A stretch of DNA of 64,000 bases from the NCBI RefSeq assembly GCF_900129315.1, contig NZ_FQUS01000011.1:1-64000 (forward strand), written 5' to 3'. Source of the DNA: Fodinibius roseus. Its GTDB lineage: Bacteria > Bacteroidota > Rhodothermia > Balneolales > Balneolaceae. The notes beneath the pieces were generated by a model, which saw nothing but the letters and a program-made list of their open reading frames with translations, had not been told where the DNA came from and did no database searches. The first letter of the stretch is position 1, and each line of letters opens with the position of its first letter. Both the position numbers and the translations under genes were made by a program. Positions 17,910-26,010 of this stretch are shown here, piece after piece.

Positions 17910-19853
17910 TTATTCTATGTTGACCTCTGTCATGGCTGGCTCATATCCGACGTAACTGATTACCAGGTTATGAGTGCCCTTTTCCAAATTCCGGAGCAAG
18001 AATTCTCCATTCCGGTTCGTGGATGATCCTTTGCTGGTGCCTTCAATAACAACATTTGCTCCCGCAAGCGGGGCGTCCCCCCGAGTGGCAATTACGGTAC
18101 CCGAGAGCGTCCCGTTATCCGTAATGCGCAATTTTTTAATGTTCATGTCAGCCTCTTCCATGGTCGGAGACTCCACGTTCACTGCTGATTCCTCCCCGGG
18201 AGCTGCTGATGGTAATTTAAATATAATTGGCAAAGAATACTGTACGGGCACTGGCTGCCCGCGCTGCTTGCCGGGCTTGAACCGGGCTTGCCTAACCACG
18301 CGCAGGGCTTCCTTATCGGCACCGCCTCCGATTCCTCGTATTATTTGTGGTTTCTCAACTTCACCTTGCTTGTTTACGATGAATTGCACAATTACTCGTC
18401 CTTCGATGCCAGCTCTTTTTGCTCTTTCTGGATAATTAATGTTGCGCTGTACTGATTCAAGACCACCGATCAGCTCCGGCATTTGTTCCACGGCCACGAA
18501 AAATTCTTTGTTGGACTCATCCTGCTGATTGCCGGATGTGGCTCCCGGCGCTTCCTTCAGGTCAGAAAATACGGTTTCTTTACTAATATCATCCAGTAAT
18601 TGGATCTCTATAACACCGTTTTGCCCAGCTTCCCCGTATTCGTTTGTGGCTTTTTCTCCTTTGAGTACGTCGATAGATTTGATGTATTCTCCCTTAATCC
18701 GGGAAAGTGCGTCCGGGGGATCAGTTTCGGTGATTCGCTCTCCATTGATGATATATAAGGGCTGCTGATCACTTTTGGCCTGGGCTTCCATTTGTTCCTG
18801 CGCCTGTTGGAATTCGGTATTGGTAATTCCATCAGCATCGTTGAGGTCGCTGCAGGAGATCGTTACTACCAGCAGTCCCGCGGTTACAAGCGTCAGCAGA
18901 AAGCTCGATCGAAAGGTGGATGGGGAGATATTTTGCGTAGTCATAATCCGGATGCGTTTTTTGAGTGAGGAAGGGTTAACCGCCATGCTCTTGGCAAGTG
19001 TACTGTTCTGGTACTCCCGCTTGGCCAGTTCGTGAAGGAGGGCGGCATAGCGTTTTTTGGAAATTCGTTCATCTGACAATACTTCGCCGTCACAGGTTAT
19101 TTCACGGAACTCCTGGCTGCTGTTGTACAAGTGATGAACCAGCGGGTGAAACCAGAAAAAGGCTTTGAGCACCAGCAGGATGCCGTTCAGCAGGAAATCC
19201 TTGTGCCTGATATGCATCAGCTCATGCCGGATAGCCATGGCCATCTTGTCCGGACTCTCTTTCAGTTCGGCCGGAATGACAATCTTTGTGTTCTTCCACC
19301 CGTATGTAAAGGGAATATTTGCCTGCTGAGAAAAAGCGACCAGGGGATTCAGGTTGGGAAATTCATTTTTTCCGATGTCAACTGCCTCAACCTGATGCAA
19401 GGTCTCGAATGCCAGCTCGCTGCCCAGCTTCTTTAGTTGTATGCTGTTGAACAGGATCCTTCCAAGATAATAAACAGCCCCGGCAGCCAGGACGACCGTG
19501 GTCAGGCCGATCCAGAGCAGGGGATCGGACAGGCTGTTCCAAAAGGTGTTCTCTGAAGTTGCCGCTGTGACGGTGATGGGATTTTGTACGACAATAAATT
19601 TCGCAGCAGCTGTCTGGCTGGAGCTCAAGGCTTCCCCAGCCACTTCCACCAGGTACGATCCCGCCATACCCAACGGTAACGCTGCCAACAACGCCATCCG
19701 GCTGTGGTATTGATAGACGGGCGGGATCCGTTCGGTTCGCAGCAGGAACAGCGTGACGGGCAGGGCAATGAGGGTCCATACGATGATCGGGAACCACAAG
19801 TATGCCAGGGTTGCATCTCCGGTTGCTTGCAAGAGATCGATGAGTTCTATCAT
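17910..19853 (-). CDS. BlaR1/MecR1-type M56 sensor protease with TonB and CarboxypepD_reg-like domains
   Basis: A membrane sensor-protease expected to inactivate the repressor encoded just before it. Membrane segments lie at about 17-39, 53-70, 110-135 and, after the protease domain, about 315-335. The zinc motif HELMH is at residues 210-214, with further conserved EITCDGEVL at about 252. In place of the penicillin-binding domain of classical BlaR1, residues about 375-440 resemble a TonB-receptor plug segment (NGVIEIQLLDD). About 470-555 form a TonB C-terminal domain (YPERAKRAGIEGRVIVQFIV) and about 580-647 a carboxypeptidase-regulatory-like fold. Such fusions are known in Bacteroidota. It starts 2 bp after the BlaI stop. 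The signal sensed is unknown. Confidence 0.88.
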   Translation of the reverse strand: MIELIDLLQATGDATLAYLWFPIIVWTLIALPVTLFLLRTERIPPVYQYHSRMALLAALPLGMAGSYLVEVAGEALSSSQTAAAKFIVVQNPITVTAATSENTFWNSLSDPLLWIGLTTVVLAAGAVYYLGRILFNSIQLKKLGSELAFETLHQVEAVDIGKNEFPNLNPLVAFSQQANIPFTYGWKNTKIVIPAELKESPDKMAMAIRHELMHIRHKDFLLNGILLVLKAFFWFHPLVHHLYNSSQEFREITCDGEVLSDERISKKRYAALLHELAKREYQNSTLAKSMAVNPSSLKKRIRIMTTQNISPSTFRSSFLLTLVTAGLLVVTISCSDLNDADGITNTEFQQAQEQMEAQAKSDQQPLYIINGERITETDPPDALSRIKGEYIKSIDVLKGEKATNEYGEAGQNGVIEIQLLDDISKETVFSDLKEAPGATSGNQQDESNKEFFVAVEQMPELIGGLESVQRNINYPERAKRAGIEGRVIVQFIVNKQGEVEKPQIIRGIGGGADKEALRVVRQARFKPGKQRGQPVPVQYSLPIIFKLPSAAPGEESAVNVESPTMEEADMNIKKLRITDNGTLSGTVIATRGDAPLAGANVVIEGTSKGSSTNRNGEFLLRNLEKGTHNLVISYVGYEPAMTEVNIE

Positions 19854-19855
19854 AA

Positions 19856-20233
19856 TCAGTCCTCCATTTTATCAATCATCTGTTTGATTTCATTGAGATC
19901 TTTCTGAGTTAAATCTTTGCTCTTAACCAGCGTCTGCACCAGCTCTTTGGGGGATCCCTTGAATACTTTTTTCATCAGGTCGCCGATGAGGCTTGAGCGG
20001 ACGGATTCGGGCTTGCGGGCGGGACTGTAAACGTAGGTTACGCCCTCTTTGCGATATTTCAGGTAGCCTTTTTCAGCCAGGTTTTTCATGACGGTCATGA
20101 TGGTGGTATAGGCCACCTCCCGGTTCTCTAAAATCCGTTCCCTTACCTCCCTGACCGTTGCTTCCTCGAGGTCCCACACATGATGCAATACTTCCATTTC
20201 GGTTTCTCCCAGGGGAGTCAGTGATTTTTTCAT
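19856..20233 (-). CDS. BlaI/MecI/CopY-family transcriptional repressor
   Basis: A 125-residue winged-helix repressor. The N-terminal DNA-binding part reads LTPLGETEMEVLHHVWDLEE then ATVREVRERILENREVAYTT, followed by the wing KGYLKYRKEGVTYVYSPA; the C-terminal helices for dimerisation contain KSKDLTQKDLNEIKQMIDK. It is co-transcribed with the M56 sensor (2-bp spacing), the usual BlaI-BlaR1 pairing in which the protease relieves repression. A perfect 18-bp palindrome lies 40 bp upstream of its start. Confidence 0.94.
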   Translation of the reverse strand: MKKSLTPLGETEMEVLHHVWDLEEATVREVRERILENREVAYTTIMTVMKNLAEKGYLKYRKEGVTYVYSPARKPESVRSSLIGDLMKKVFKGSPKELVQTLVKSKDLTQKDLNEIKQMIDKMED

Positions 20234-20272
20234 TATGACAAGGTGATTAATTCAAGGTTCATTCTATTTGTA

Positions 20273-20290
20273 TATCTTAGTACTAAGATA
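20273..20290. promoter_or_regulatory. Candidate BlaI operator
   Basis: TATCTTAGTACTAAGATA is a perfect 18-bp palindrome in the AT-rich leader of the BlaI/BlaR1 operon, 40 bp before the repressor's start codon. A second half-site-like TAGTATTAAGATA follows at 20293-20305. BlaI/MecI repressors are known to autoregulate through such symmetric TA-rich sites. Confidence 0.6.
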
Positions 20291-20590
20291 ATAGTATTAA
20301 GATAAAAGTCAAATAACTTCTTCTGTTTACCCGATGATATTTAAGGTATACCGCAACGTTTGGGAGAGATAGAGCGGCTCAAAGGGGAGAATAAGTACTG
20401 GGTTTACTTGCTTCACGGGCCATTTGGAGACAGGGGAGGGTTGTCGTGAGGGAACAGGCAGGGTGAAATCCTTCGCCTTGTAGATGGAAATGGCAAGTCC
20501 CCGTTTAACGGGCAATTACTTTTAAAATATCCAGATCCGCAAAGTTTCTGAATCTCTGCGGACCTGAAGCATATGTTTACCAGGCCAAAT
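20291..20590. other. Intergenic region upstream of blaI
   Basis: Besides the second half-site of the putative BlaI operator (20293-20305), I see no convincing feature. A minus-strand open frame at 20327-20515 (62 codons) has no recognisable motif and no clear start signal. Confidence 0.35.
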
Positions 20591-21715
20591 TCAGTCCAGC
20601 GTAAAGTCCGGCAGGTGCTTTATGTCCCCGCCCGCCATGGCCGACTCGTGGGCCAGCAGTCCCACGCAGGTCCAGTTGGCCGCCTCCACGGCATTCGGGT
20701 AGGGATCCCGGCCTTCCCGGATCGCTGCCACAAACTCATGGGCCAGGTGCGGGTGCGAGCCCCCGTGTCCCCCGCCCTGGATAAAGGAGAGGTGGGCGTG
20801 TTCCTCGGCATCGTAGACCCCTTCCCGGGTGAACTCCTGGATCTCCTCCGGCAGCCGGTGGCCGTAATCCGGCACTTCCACCCGCTCGGGGATCTCCGGC
20901 TCCGGCTTTTTGGCGGTGTGGATTACGGGCCGTTCTCCTTCAATGAGCGGCCATTCAAAGGATTTTTTGGACCCGTAGGCGTCAAAGCTTTCCCGGTACT
21001 GCCGGGCCGTGTCAAACAGCGAGCGGTAGATGTGGGCGGACAGGTCCGAATCCTTTAATTTAATATGACAGGTTTCCACGGCAAAAGGGGAGCTCGACTT
21101 TTCGACCAGGTCCTCGCTGATCCGGCCCGAGCCGAAGCACGATACGTATTCGGCCCGCGCATCTGTTAGCCCGAGCACCGGACTGACCACGTGGGTGGCA
21201 TAGTGCATCGGTTTCATCCGCTCCCAGTAGGCCGGCCAGCCTTCCATATCCTGCGGGTGGGAGGCCTGCAGGTACTGGATTTTGCCCAGCTCGCCCTTGT
21301 CATACAACTCCTTGACAAACAGGTACTCCCGGCTGTAGACGACCGTCTCGGCCATCATATATTTTAACCCCGTTTCGCGGGCCGTATCAATGATTTCCCG
21401 GCAGTCTTCGATGCTGGTGGCCATGGGGACCGTGCAGGAAACGTGCTTGCCGGCCCGCAGGGCCATTAGCGAGTGCTCGGCGTGCAGCTGGATGGGCGTA
21501 TTGATATGGACAGCGTCAATGGCCGGGTCCTCCAGCAGCTCCTCGTAGGAGCTGTACCGGGTTTCGATGCCAAACGCATCGCCCACCTCATTCAGCTCCG
21601 ACTGGGTACGCTGACAGATCGCTTGCACCCTCGCAGCCGGATGCTTCTGAAAAATAGGGATGAATTCCGCTCCGAATCCCAGTCCTATAATCGCAATATT
21701 TACTTTGTCTGCCAT
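20591..21715 (-). CDS. Gfo/Idh/MocA-family oxidoreductase
   Basis: A 374-residue NAD(P)-dependent-type sugar dehydrogenase homologue. The Rossmann motif is VNIAIIGLGFGAEFIP at residues 4-19, and DAVHINTPIQLHAEHSLMAL at about 70 is the usual second strand-helix. The position of the catalytic EKP motif reads CTVPMATSIEDCR, so the lysine is replaced. The C-terminal domain contains HPQDMEGWPAYWERMKPMHY and a His-rich tail IQGGGHGGSHPHLAHEF that resembles the active-site end of the glycosidase-like and dehydrogenase members in Bacteroidota. It is transcribed towards blaI and stands alone. Substrate is unknown. Confidence 0.85.
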   Translation of the reverse strand: MADKVNIAIIGLGFGAEFIPIFQKHPAARVQAICQRTQSELNEVGDAFGIETRYSSYEELLEDPAIDAVHINTPIQLHAEHSLMALRAGKHVSCTVPMATSIEDCREIIDTARETGLKYMMAETVVYSREYLFVKELYDKGELGKIQYLQASHPQDMEGWPAYWERMKPMHYATHVVSPVLGLTDARAEYVSCFGSGRISEDLVEKSSSPFAVETCHIKLKDSDLSAHIYRSLFDTARQYRESFDAYGSKKSFEWPLIEGERPVIHTAKKPEPEIPERVEVPDYGHRLPEEIQEFTREGVYDAEEHAHLSFIQGGGHGGSHPHLAHEFVAAIREGRDPYPNAVEAANWTCVGLLAHESAMAGGDIKHLPDFTLD

Positions 21716-21888
21716 GATTCTGTGTTTAATGGTTTAAGTGGTTACGATTAATGTACAATAATCTTCGCGGGTATGTATAATCTGTAAGTGCCCGGGGGGA
21801 GGTCCAAACCCATGTACTTGTGCCAAATTGTATATCCACTGTATATTATATTTTTTTGAGATGTTACGTCATTATCAGGCTATTATTA

Positions 21889-22027
21889 GAACCCTTTACA
21901 AAACCGTTTTTTTTGCCAGTCTCTGCATTTTCGCGCTTCCCACGTCCTCACGTATGTCTTAAATGCTGTGGTTTTGACTGCGCTCAGGCTTTGACGATGA
22001 CTGAAAATCCTTTCTTTCAAAGATTCC
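21889..22027 (-). repeat. Copy 4 of the ~140-bp intergenic repeat (reverse orientation)
   Basis: It begins GAACCCTTTACAAAACCG and ends CTTTCTTTCAAAGATTCC. The reverse complement aligns with copy 5 (47613-47753) over the core, including AAACCACAGCATTTAAGACA against AAACCACGGCACATAAGGCA, and GCGAAAATGC in both. It lies in the 471-bp space between the Gfo/Idh gene's start (21715) and the stop of the ThuA-domain gene (22187); nothing else is seen there. Confidence 0.78.
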
Positions 22028-22186
22028 AATATATGTTTTTGAAAACTTTTGCTGAAAATACGCTTTTACAGGCCCTGGTTATTCCTGATGGGTTATCATC
22101 TATTCTGTATTGGTCCTGCTGCTCTTAGATTTTCAGGAACCGCAATGCTGTACCAATAAATTGTAAACAATGATATCATATGATTG

Positions 22187-25100
22187 CTACTCTTTCACAA
22201 TCATCGTGCCCTGCATGGTGCGCCAGTGGCCCGGGAACGTACAGACATACGGGTATTCTCCCGGCTGGTCAGGAGCGGTAAAGGTCAATGTAACGGTATT
22301 ATTGGGATTGACCAGCGAGGTTGCAAAAAGAACTTCGGATATATCAGGCACATAATCCTTTTCTGCGGCATCCGTTTCTCCGGCCATATCATCGGCCGCC
22401 TCTCCTACTTTCTCCAGTGCGCCCGGCTCGGTTATGAGCAGGTTGTGCTGCATGAAATCCGGATTTTCAAAAACAATTTCCACCTTTTCGCCGGCCTGCA
22501 CCGAAAATTCCGATACGTCAAATTGAAGTTTATTCACCACGGCCTTGATGCGGATCGTCTTTGCATTCGATTCGGAACTCTGATCTGAAGCTGTTTGTCC
22601 CCCGGCAGACGATGTGCTGGCGGCCGTTCTATAGCCTGCCGCGTGTTTATTTCCCGCCAGCTTCAGCGCTTCCGCCAGCCACTCGTCCTGCACAACATTG
22701 CTGTCCCTGCTTAGTGCAAAGAGCGCCTGTCCTACCTGCTCAGAAGGATCCATTTCGACCGTGGCTAAAATAGCCGCCAGTTGCGTTCTACCGTTTGGAT
22801 CCTCAAGAACCCCTGATTCCATAATGGCCTGCCGGGCCTCCCCGGTTTGCGGCAGAACCTGAATGGCAGCTTTCCGCACGCCGGCCGCAGGATGCTCGAG
22901 CGCCCCGAGGGCGGTTTCCAGTGCTTCCTCATTGGAACCGTCGAGCGCGTCCAGCCCGTGAATCGTCCACAGGGCGTGCAGGGCTGCGCTGTTCAGGCCG
23001 AGTTCGTCTGTTTCTGTATTCTCGACAAGCCCGTACAGCTCGGGAAGCACATCGGTTTCTCCCCGCTCAACCAGCAGCCGCTGGGCCGTCAATCGCCAGA
23101 ACATGTTGTCATGATTCAACGCGTCTACCAGCGCATCCGGGTCATCTTTACTGAGGCTCATCGATTCACCGGATTCCGCCCCCTTATAAGTGAGCCGGTA
23201 AATACGTCCGTGCTTCCGGTCCCTGTTCGGGTTTACATGGGCATTGCCTTCGCCGGTTTCGGCATCGTATCCGCCTCGCTCTTCCGTGGGCGTCGGGTTG
23301 TGCTGTACAATAAAGTTATACCAGTCGGCGATCCAGAGCGAGCCGTCGGGACCTACTTTGGCCTGAACAGGGGATACCCACTCGTCGTGGGCGGCAAAGA
23401 TGTTCCACCCGTCTTTTTCAGTGAAACCGGCACCATTTTCTTCAATGATCGCCCGGTGCGTCAGTCCCCCGGTCGGCTCACTCACAAAAGCAATGCGATT
23501 CCAGTACTCCTCAGGAAACTGCCGGGCCGTGTAAAACCGGAAGCCGGAGGCCGCGGTAAATCCACCGAATACATCCACCTGCCGGTAGTTGCGGGTGATG
23601 GGATGCATCCCGTAGTGCCCGTCTATTTTCTTTTGGCCCGCGCCCCATTGCTGCCGCCCGGTGCCCACAGGCCCGTCATAGTCCTCGTAATAGCGCTTCG
23701 GGATGCCCATATATACAACGTGCGTGTTGTTGGCCGTGGATCCGAATACGTCGAAGGTTTCGTTGAAGCCCAGTCCCCAGGTATTATTGCTCGTGGTCGT
23801 CAGGTATTCGAAATCGATATCATCAAAATCGGTGGTGAACTTGTAAAATCCCTGGGGAAATTTGACCGAATCGCCGCCCATAACTCCTTCATAGCCGGAA
23901 TAACCGACGGAGCCCCATATCTGATTGTCGAAGCCATACTGGAGGTTGGAGGGACCCGCATGGGTGTCGTAGGTTCCCCAGCCGGAGAGGATCTCTTTCC
24001 GGCTGTCCGCTTGATCATCGCCGTCCGTATCTTTGAGGAACAGGAAATGCGGGGCCTGCGCGACCAGTACGCCGTCATTCACAAAGGTCAGGCCGGTCGG
24101 GATGTTCAGGCTATCGGCAAAGACCGTCACTTTATCGGCCCTGCCATCCTTATCGGTGTCCTCCAGAATTTTTATTTTGTCATCGCCCACGCCCGTTTCG
24201 TTTCGGACGGTATTGGGATAGTCGACCGTTTCTATAACCCAAAGCCGTCCCTTTTCATCCCAGGCCATGTCCACCGGATTAACAATGTCTGGCTCGGCGG
24301 CAAAAAGTTCGAGCTTAAATCCCACCGGCACCTGGATATGTTTTTGCGATTCTTCCGGGGAGAGCGGAAGCTGAAAGCGGGGCGGGGGATCCCGCTCCTC
24401 ATAATTGGGAATGTTGTCCCGCTCCTCATATTGCAGTTTGGGAATGGTTGACGCAAAGGACTTCCAGTTTTCCCGGACCCGATCACTGACCGACCACACA
24501 ATCCCGTTTTTGATCAGCTCCTGGAATCCCGGTTTCGTCCACGTCCGTTCATCGTGTCCGTAGGCCGTATAAAAAACCCTGCCCTCTCCGTGCGTACGCA
24601 CCCAGGTCCATGGTTCCGTATGATCTTCACCTTCCCGTTCCATCAACACCGTGCGGTTTTCGTCGTTATGCCTGGTATGAACGTAGGTTTCATCCCAGGT
24701 TTTAAACTCCTCGAGATCTTCGGTAACGGGATGGTCTCTGTTCACGATCTCCGCTGTAAATGTACCGGTGCCGTGGTCTTCGAATTGAGCGCCGACCAGA
24801 TCCACAAAGTCCCCGGAGTTTCTAAAACAATAACTGGCCGAGTGAACAGGTAAAAAGCCCTTGCCGTTCGCCACAAATTCCAGCAGGGCTTGTTCCTGGG
24901 AGGCGGAAATGCTGTCGTGATTTGCATAAAGGAGGAGCGCATCATACCTCTCTAAATTTTCCTGATTTAAATCCTCCGGGTTTTCGCTGTATGTAAAATT
25001 AATGCCGTTGCCGGCCAGGGCAGAGGCAAGGATGGGAGCATAGGCGGCGCTGTTGTGATGGTCACTGTCGTGCCCGAGAAACAGGACTTCAATTTTGCGG

Positions 25101-25195
25101 GGATGATTATCGGGCTTTTGCTTTTCGGTTGTATCGCATCCAACCGCTGACAAGGCTAAGTAAACAAGTGCAACCCATCCCGTTATTATTTTCAT
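22187..25195 (-). CDS. ThuA domain / membrane-bound sugar-dehydrogenase-like / HEAT / cupredoxin lipoprotein
   Basis: A 1002-residue exported protein. The signal peptide ends in a lipobox SAVGC near residue 20. Order of parts: a ThuA (glutamine-amidotransferase-like) domain at about 35-240 (GHDSDHHNSAAYAPILASAL, PVHSASYCFRNSGDF); a PQQ-type beta-propeller of the putative membrane-bound dehydrogenase family at about 285-665 (WDEKGRLWVIETVDYPN, DGSLWIADWYNFIV); HEAT-like helical repeats at about 690-870; and an azurin-like copper domain at about 905-1002, with Cys985, His990 and Met994 as copper ligands in VCTFPGHWRTM plus a His in FMQHNLL. Probably an electron-transferring carbohydrate oxidation lipoprotein in the periplasm. 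A candidate arabinose-regulon operator lies 39 bp before its start. Confidence 0.87.
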   Translation of the reverse strand: MKIITGWVALVYLALSAVGCDTTEKQKPDNHPRKIEVLFLGHDSDHHNSAAYAPILASALAGNGINFTYSENPEDLNQENLERYDALLLYANHDSISASQEQALLEFVANGKGFLPVHSASYCFRNSGDFVDLVGAQFEDHGTGTFTAEIVNRDHPVTEDLEEFKTWDETYVHTRHNDENRTVLMEREGEDHTEPWTWVRTHGEGRVFYTAYGHDERTWTKPGFQELIKNGIVWSVSDRVRENWKSFASTIPKLQYEERDNIPNYEERDPPPRFQLPLSPEESQKHIQVPVGFKLELFAAEPDIVNPVDMAWDEKGRLWVIETVDYPNTVRNETGVGDDKIKILEDTDKDGRADKVTVFADSLNIPTGLTFVNDGVLVAQAPHFLFLKDTDGDDQADSRKEILSGWGTYDTHAGPSNLQYGFDNQIWGSVGYSGYEGVMGGDSVKFPQGFYKFTTDFDDIDFEYLTTTSNNTWGLGFNETFDVFGSTANNTHVVYMGIPKRYYEDYDGPVGTGRQQWGAGQKKIDGHYGMHPITRNYRQVDVFGGFTAASGFRFYTARQFPEEYWNRIAFVSEPTGGLTHRAIIEENGAGFTEKDGWNIFAAHDEWVSPVQAKVGPDGSLWIADWYNFIVQHNPTPTEERGGYDAETGEGNAHVNPNRDRKHGRIYRLTYKGAESGESMSLSKDDPDALVDALNHDNMFWRLTAQRLLVERGETDVLPELYGLVENTETDELGLNSAALHALWTIHGLDALDGSNEEALETALGALEHPAAGVRKAAIQVLPQTGEARQAIMESGVLEDPNGRTQLAAILATVEMDPSEQVGQALFALSRDSNVVQDEWLAEALKLAGNKHAAGYRTAASTSSAGGQTASDQSSESNAKTIRIKAVVNKLQFDVSEFSVQAGEKVEIVFENPDFMQHNLLITEPGALEKVGEAADDMAGETDAAEKDYVPDISEVLFATSLVNPNNTVTLTFTAPDQPGEYPYVCTFPGHWRTMQGTMIVKE

Positions 25196-25233
25196 AATCT
25201 CATTTTTGATTGTGCCAGTTCCTGAAAATTGAA

Positions 25234-25252
25234 AAGTGTAATAAATACACTC
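25234..25252. promoter_or_regulatory. Candidate AraR-type operator before the ThuA gene
   Basis: The + strand reads AAGTGT-AATAAAT-ACACTC, a 19-bp inverted repeat with one mismatch. It matches the sites at 25917-25935 (before susC) and 35266-35284 (before araB) in both arm sequence and 7-bp spacing. It lies 39-57 bp upstream of the start codon of the ThuA-domain gene on the minus strand. Confidence 0.5.
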
Positions 25253-25402
25253 AAAAAAGATGGAATATTTTTGAAAATTGCAAAATATTTTTTAATCCTG
25301 CGAAAAAGGGAGAGGAAATGCTATCCGGAGAAGGCGGTTAATACCGGCACGTATGTTGCCGATCATCCCGAATAATATTCTATTCCACAGCACTGACAGT
25401 TA

Positions 25403-25630
25403 TTATTTTTTCTCGTTTTTTGCTGATTTTATCGGATTTCGCAAAGGCCTGCCAAAACCTTCAAAGAATACATTCATCTGATCTCTGCCCCGCAGCCGGA
25501 TATCCGCGCCAAAGGGAAAGGCATCGGCTCCGAGAAAATGAATATGAATCATGCCCGGAATCCGATGTTGCTCATACTTAAAATGATGGTATTCCGGATT
25601 TTCCAGGAAATGGGCACGCCTTTTCGACAC
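25403..25630 (-). pseudogene. C-terminal fragment of an AraD1/GguC-like (FAH-fold) gene
   Basis: The 75-codon frame reads ENPEYHHFKYEQHRIPGMIH, then IHFLGADAFPFGADIRL, and ends near FFEGFGRPLRNPI. I recognise this as the end of the AraD1/GguC branch of the fumarylacetoacetate-hydrolase family, several members of which act in L-arabinose or sugar-acid oxidation. Intact members have about 300 or more residues, so the N-terminal three quarters are missing; no more of it is seen in the upstream 370 bp. A candidate AraR-type operator (25638-25656) lies just before the fragment. An independent small protein is less likely. The assignment is from memory of the family tail. Confidence 0.55.
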
Positions 25631-25637
25631 TGCTTAT

Positions 25638-25656
25638 AAGTGTTTTATGCACAATT
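25638..25656. promoter_or_regulatory. Weaker candidate AraR-type operator
   Basis: AAGTGT-TTTATGC-ACAATT keeps the left arm and the 7-bp spacing of the other sites, with two mismatches in the right arm. It lies 8-26 bp before the AraD1-like fragment on the minus strand. Confidence 0.35.
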
Positions 25657-26010
25657 AACGGGAGATAATTTGCCTGTTTTTCCAAAATAAAGGCTTTGTC
25701 ATGAAATAAATGACTAATGATTTTATTTATTCATCATTAAACTTTTAAATATTTCATAAAAAATAATATTCTATAAATGCTTGGTTAGCAATAGGATATA
25801 GTGATATAAAATTTTTAATTTCCCACTTCATTTCTCCTTCGGAATAATATTTCTGCCCATATTCATCTGTTGTTTAAAATTTCTTGCATAATATTTCTAT
25901 AATTCTTAAAAATAATAAGTGTGTAAAAAACACTTAGAAAGTTGATCGTTTTTCACAGCTGACAAGGGTGGGATACACTTCACTATCACGTCAATCAAAA
26001 TTGGGGATTT
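25657..26010. other. AT-rich leader region of the SusC/SusD transcript
   Basis: No gene is supported. The region is strongly AT-rich and contains an inverted repeat around 25699-25735 (ATGAAATAAA and TTTATTTATTCAT) and the AAGTGT-N7-ACACTT palindrome at 25917-25935. GGGGATTT just before the susC ATG is not a clear Shine-Dalgarno site, as is usual for Bacteroidota-type genes. Confidence 0.4.
25917..25935. promoter_or_regulatory. Candidate AraR-type operator before susC
   Basis: AAGTGT-GTAAAAA-ACACTT is a perfect 6-bp inverted repeat with a 7-bp spacer, 76-94 bp before the susC start codon. It is the best copy of the motif also present before araB and before the ThuA gene. Confidence 0.55.

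Noticed and set aside
20327-20515. Minus-strand frame of 62 codons upstream of blaI as a gene remnant
   Set aside because: The text looks faintly protein-like but matches no family I know and lacks a start signal; support is too weak.
22847-24451. Long open frame opposite the ThuA-domain gene (534 codons, plus strand)
   Set aside because: It is antisense to a well-supported multi-domain gene, has no recognisable domain and no start context.
25432-25450. Another end of the ~140-bp repeat (GGATTTCGCAAAGGCCTGCC resembles its right end)
   Set aside because: The bases encode the GRPLRNP part of the AraD1-like fragment, so the likeness to the repeat end is best explained by coding sequence, and no matching left end is found.
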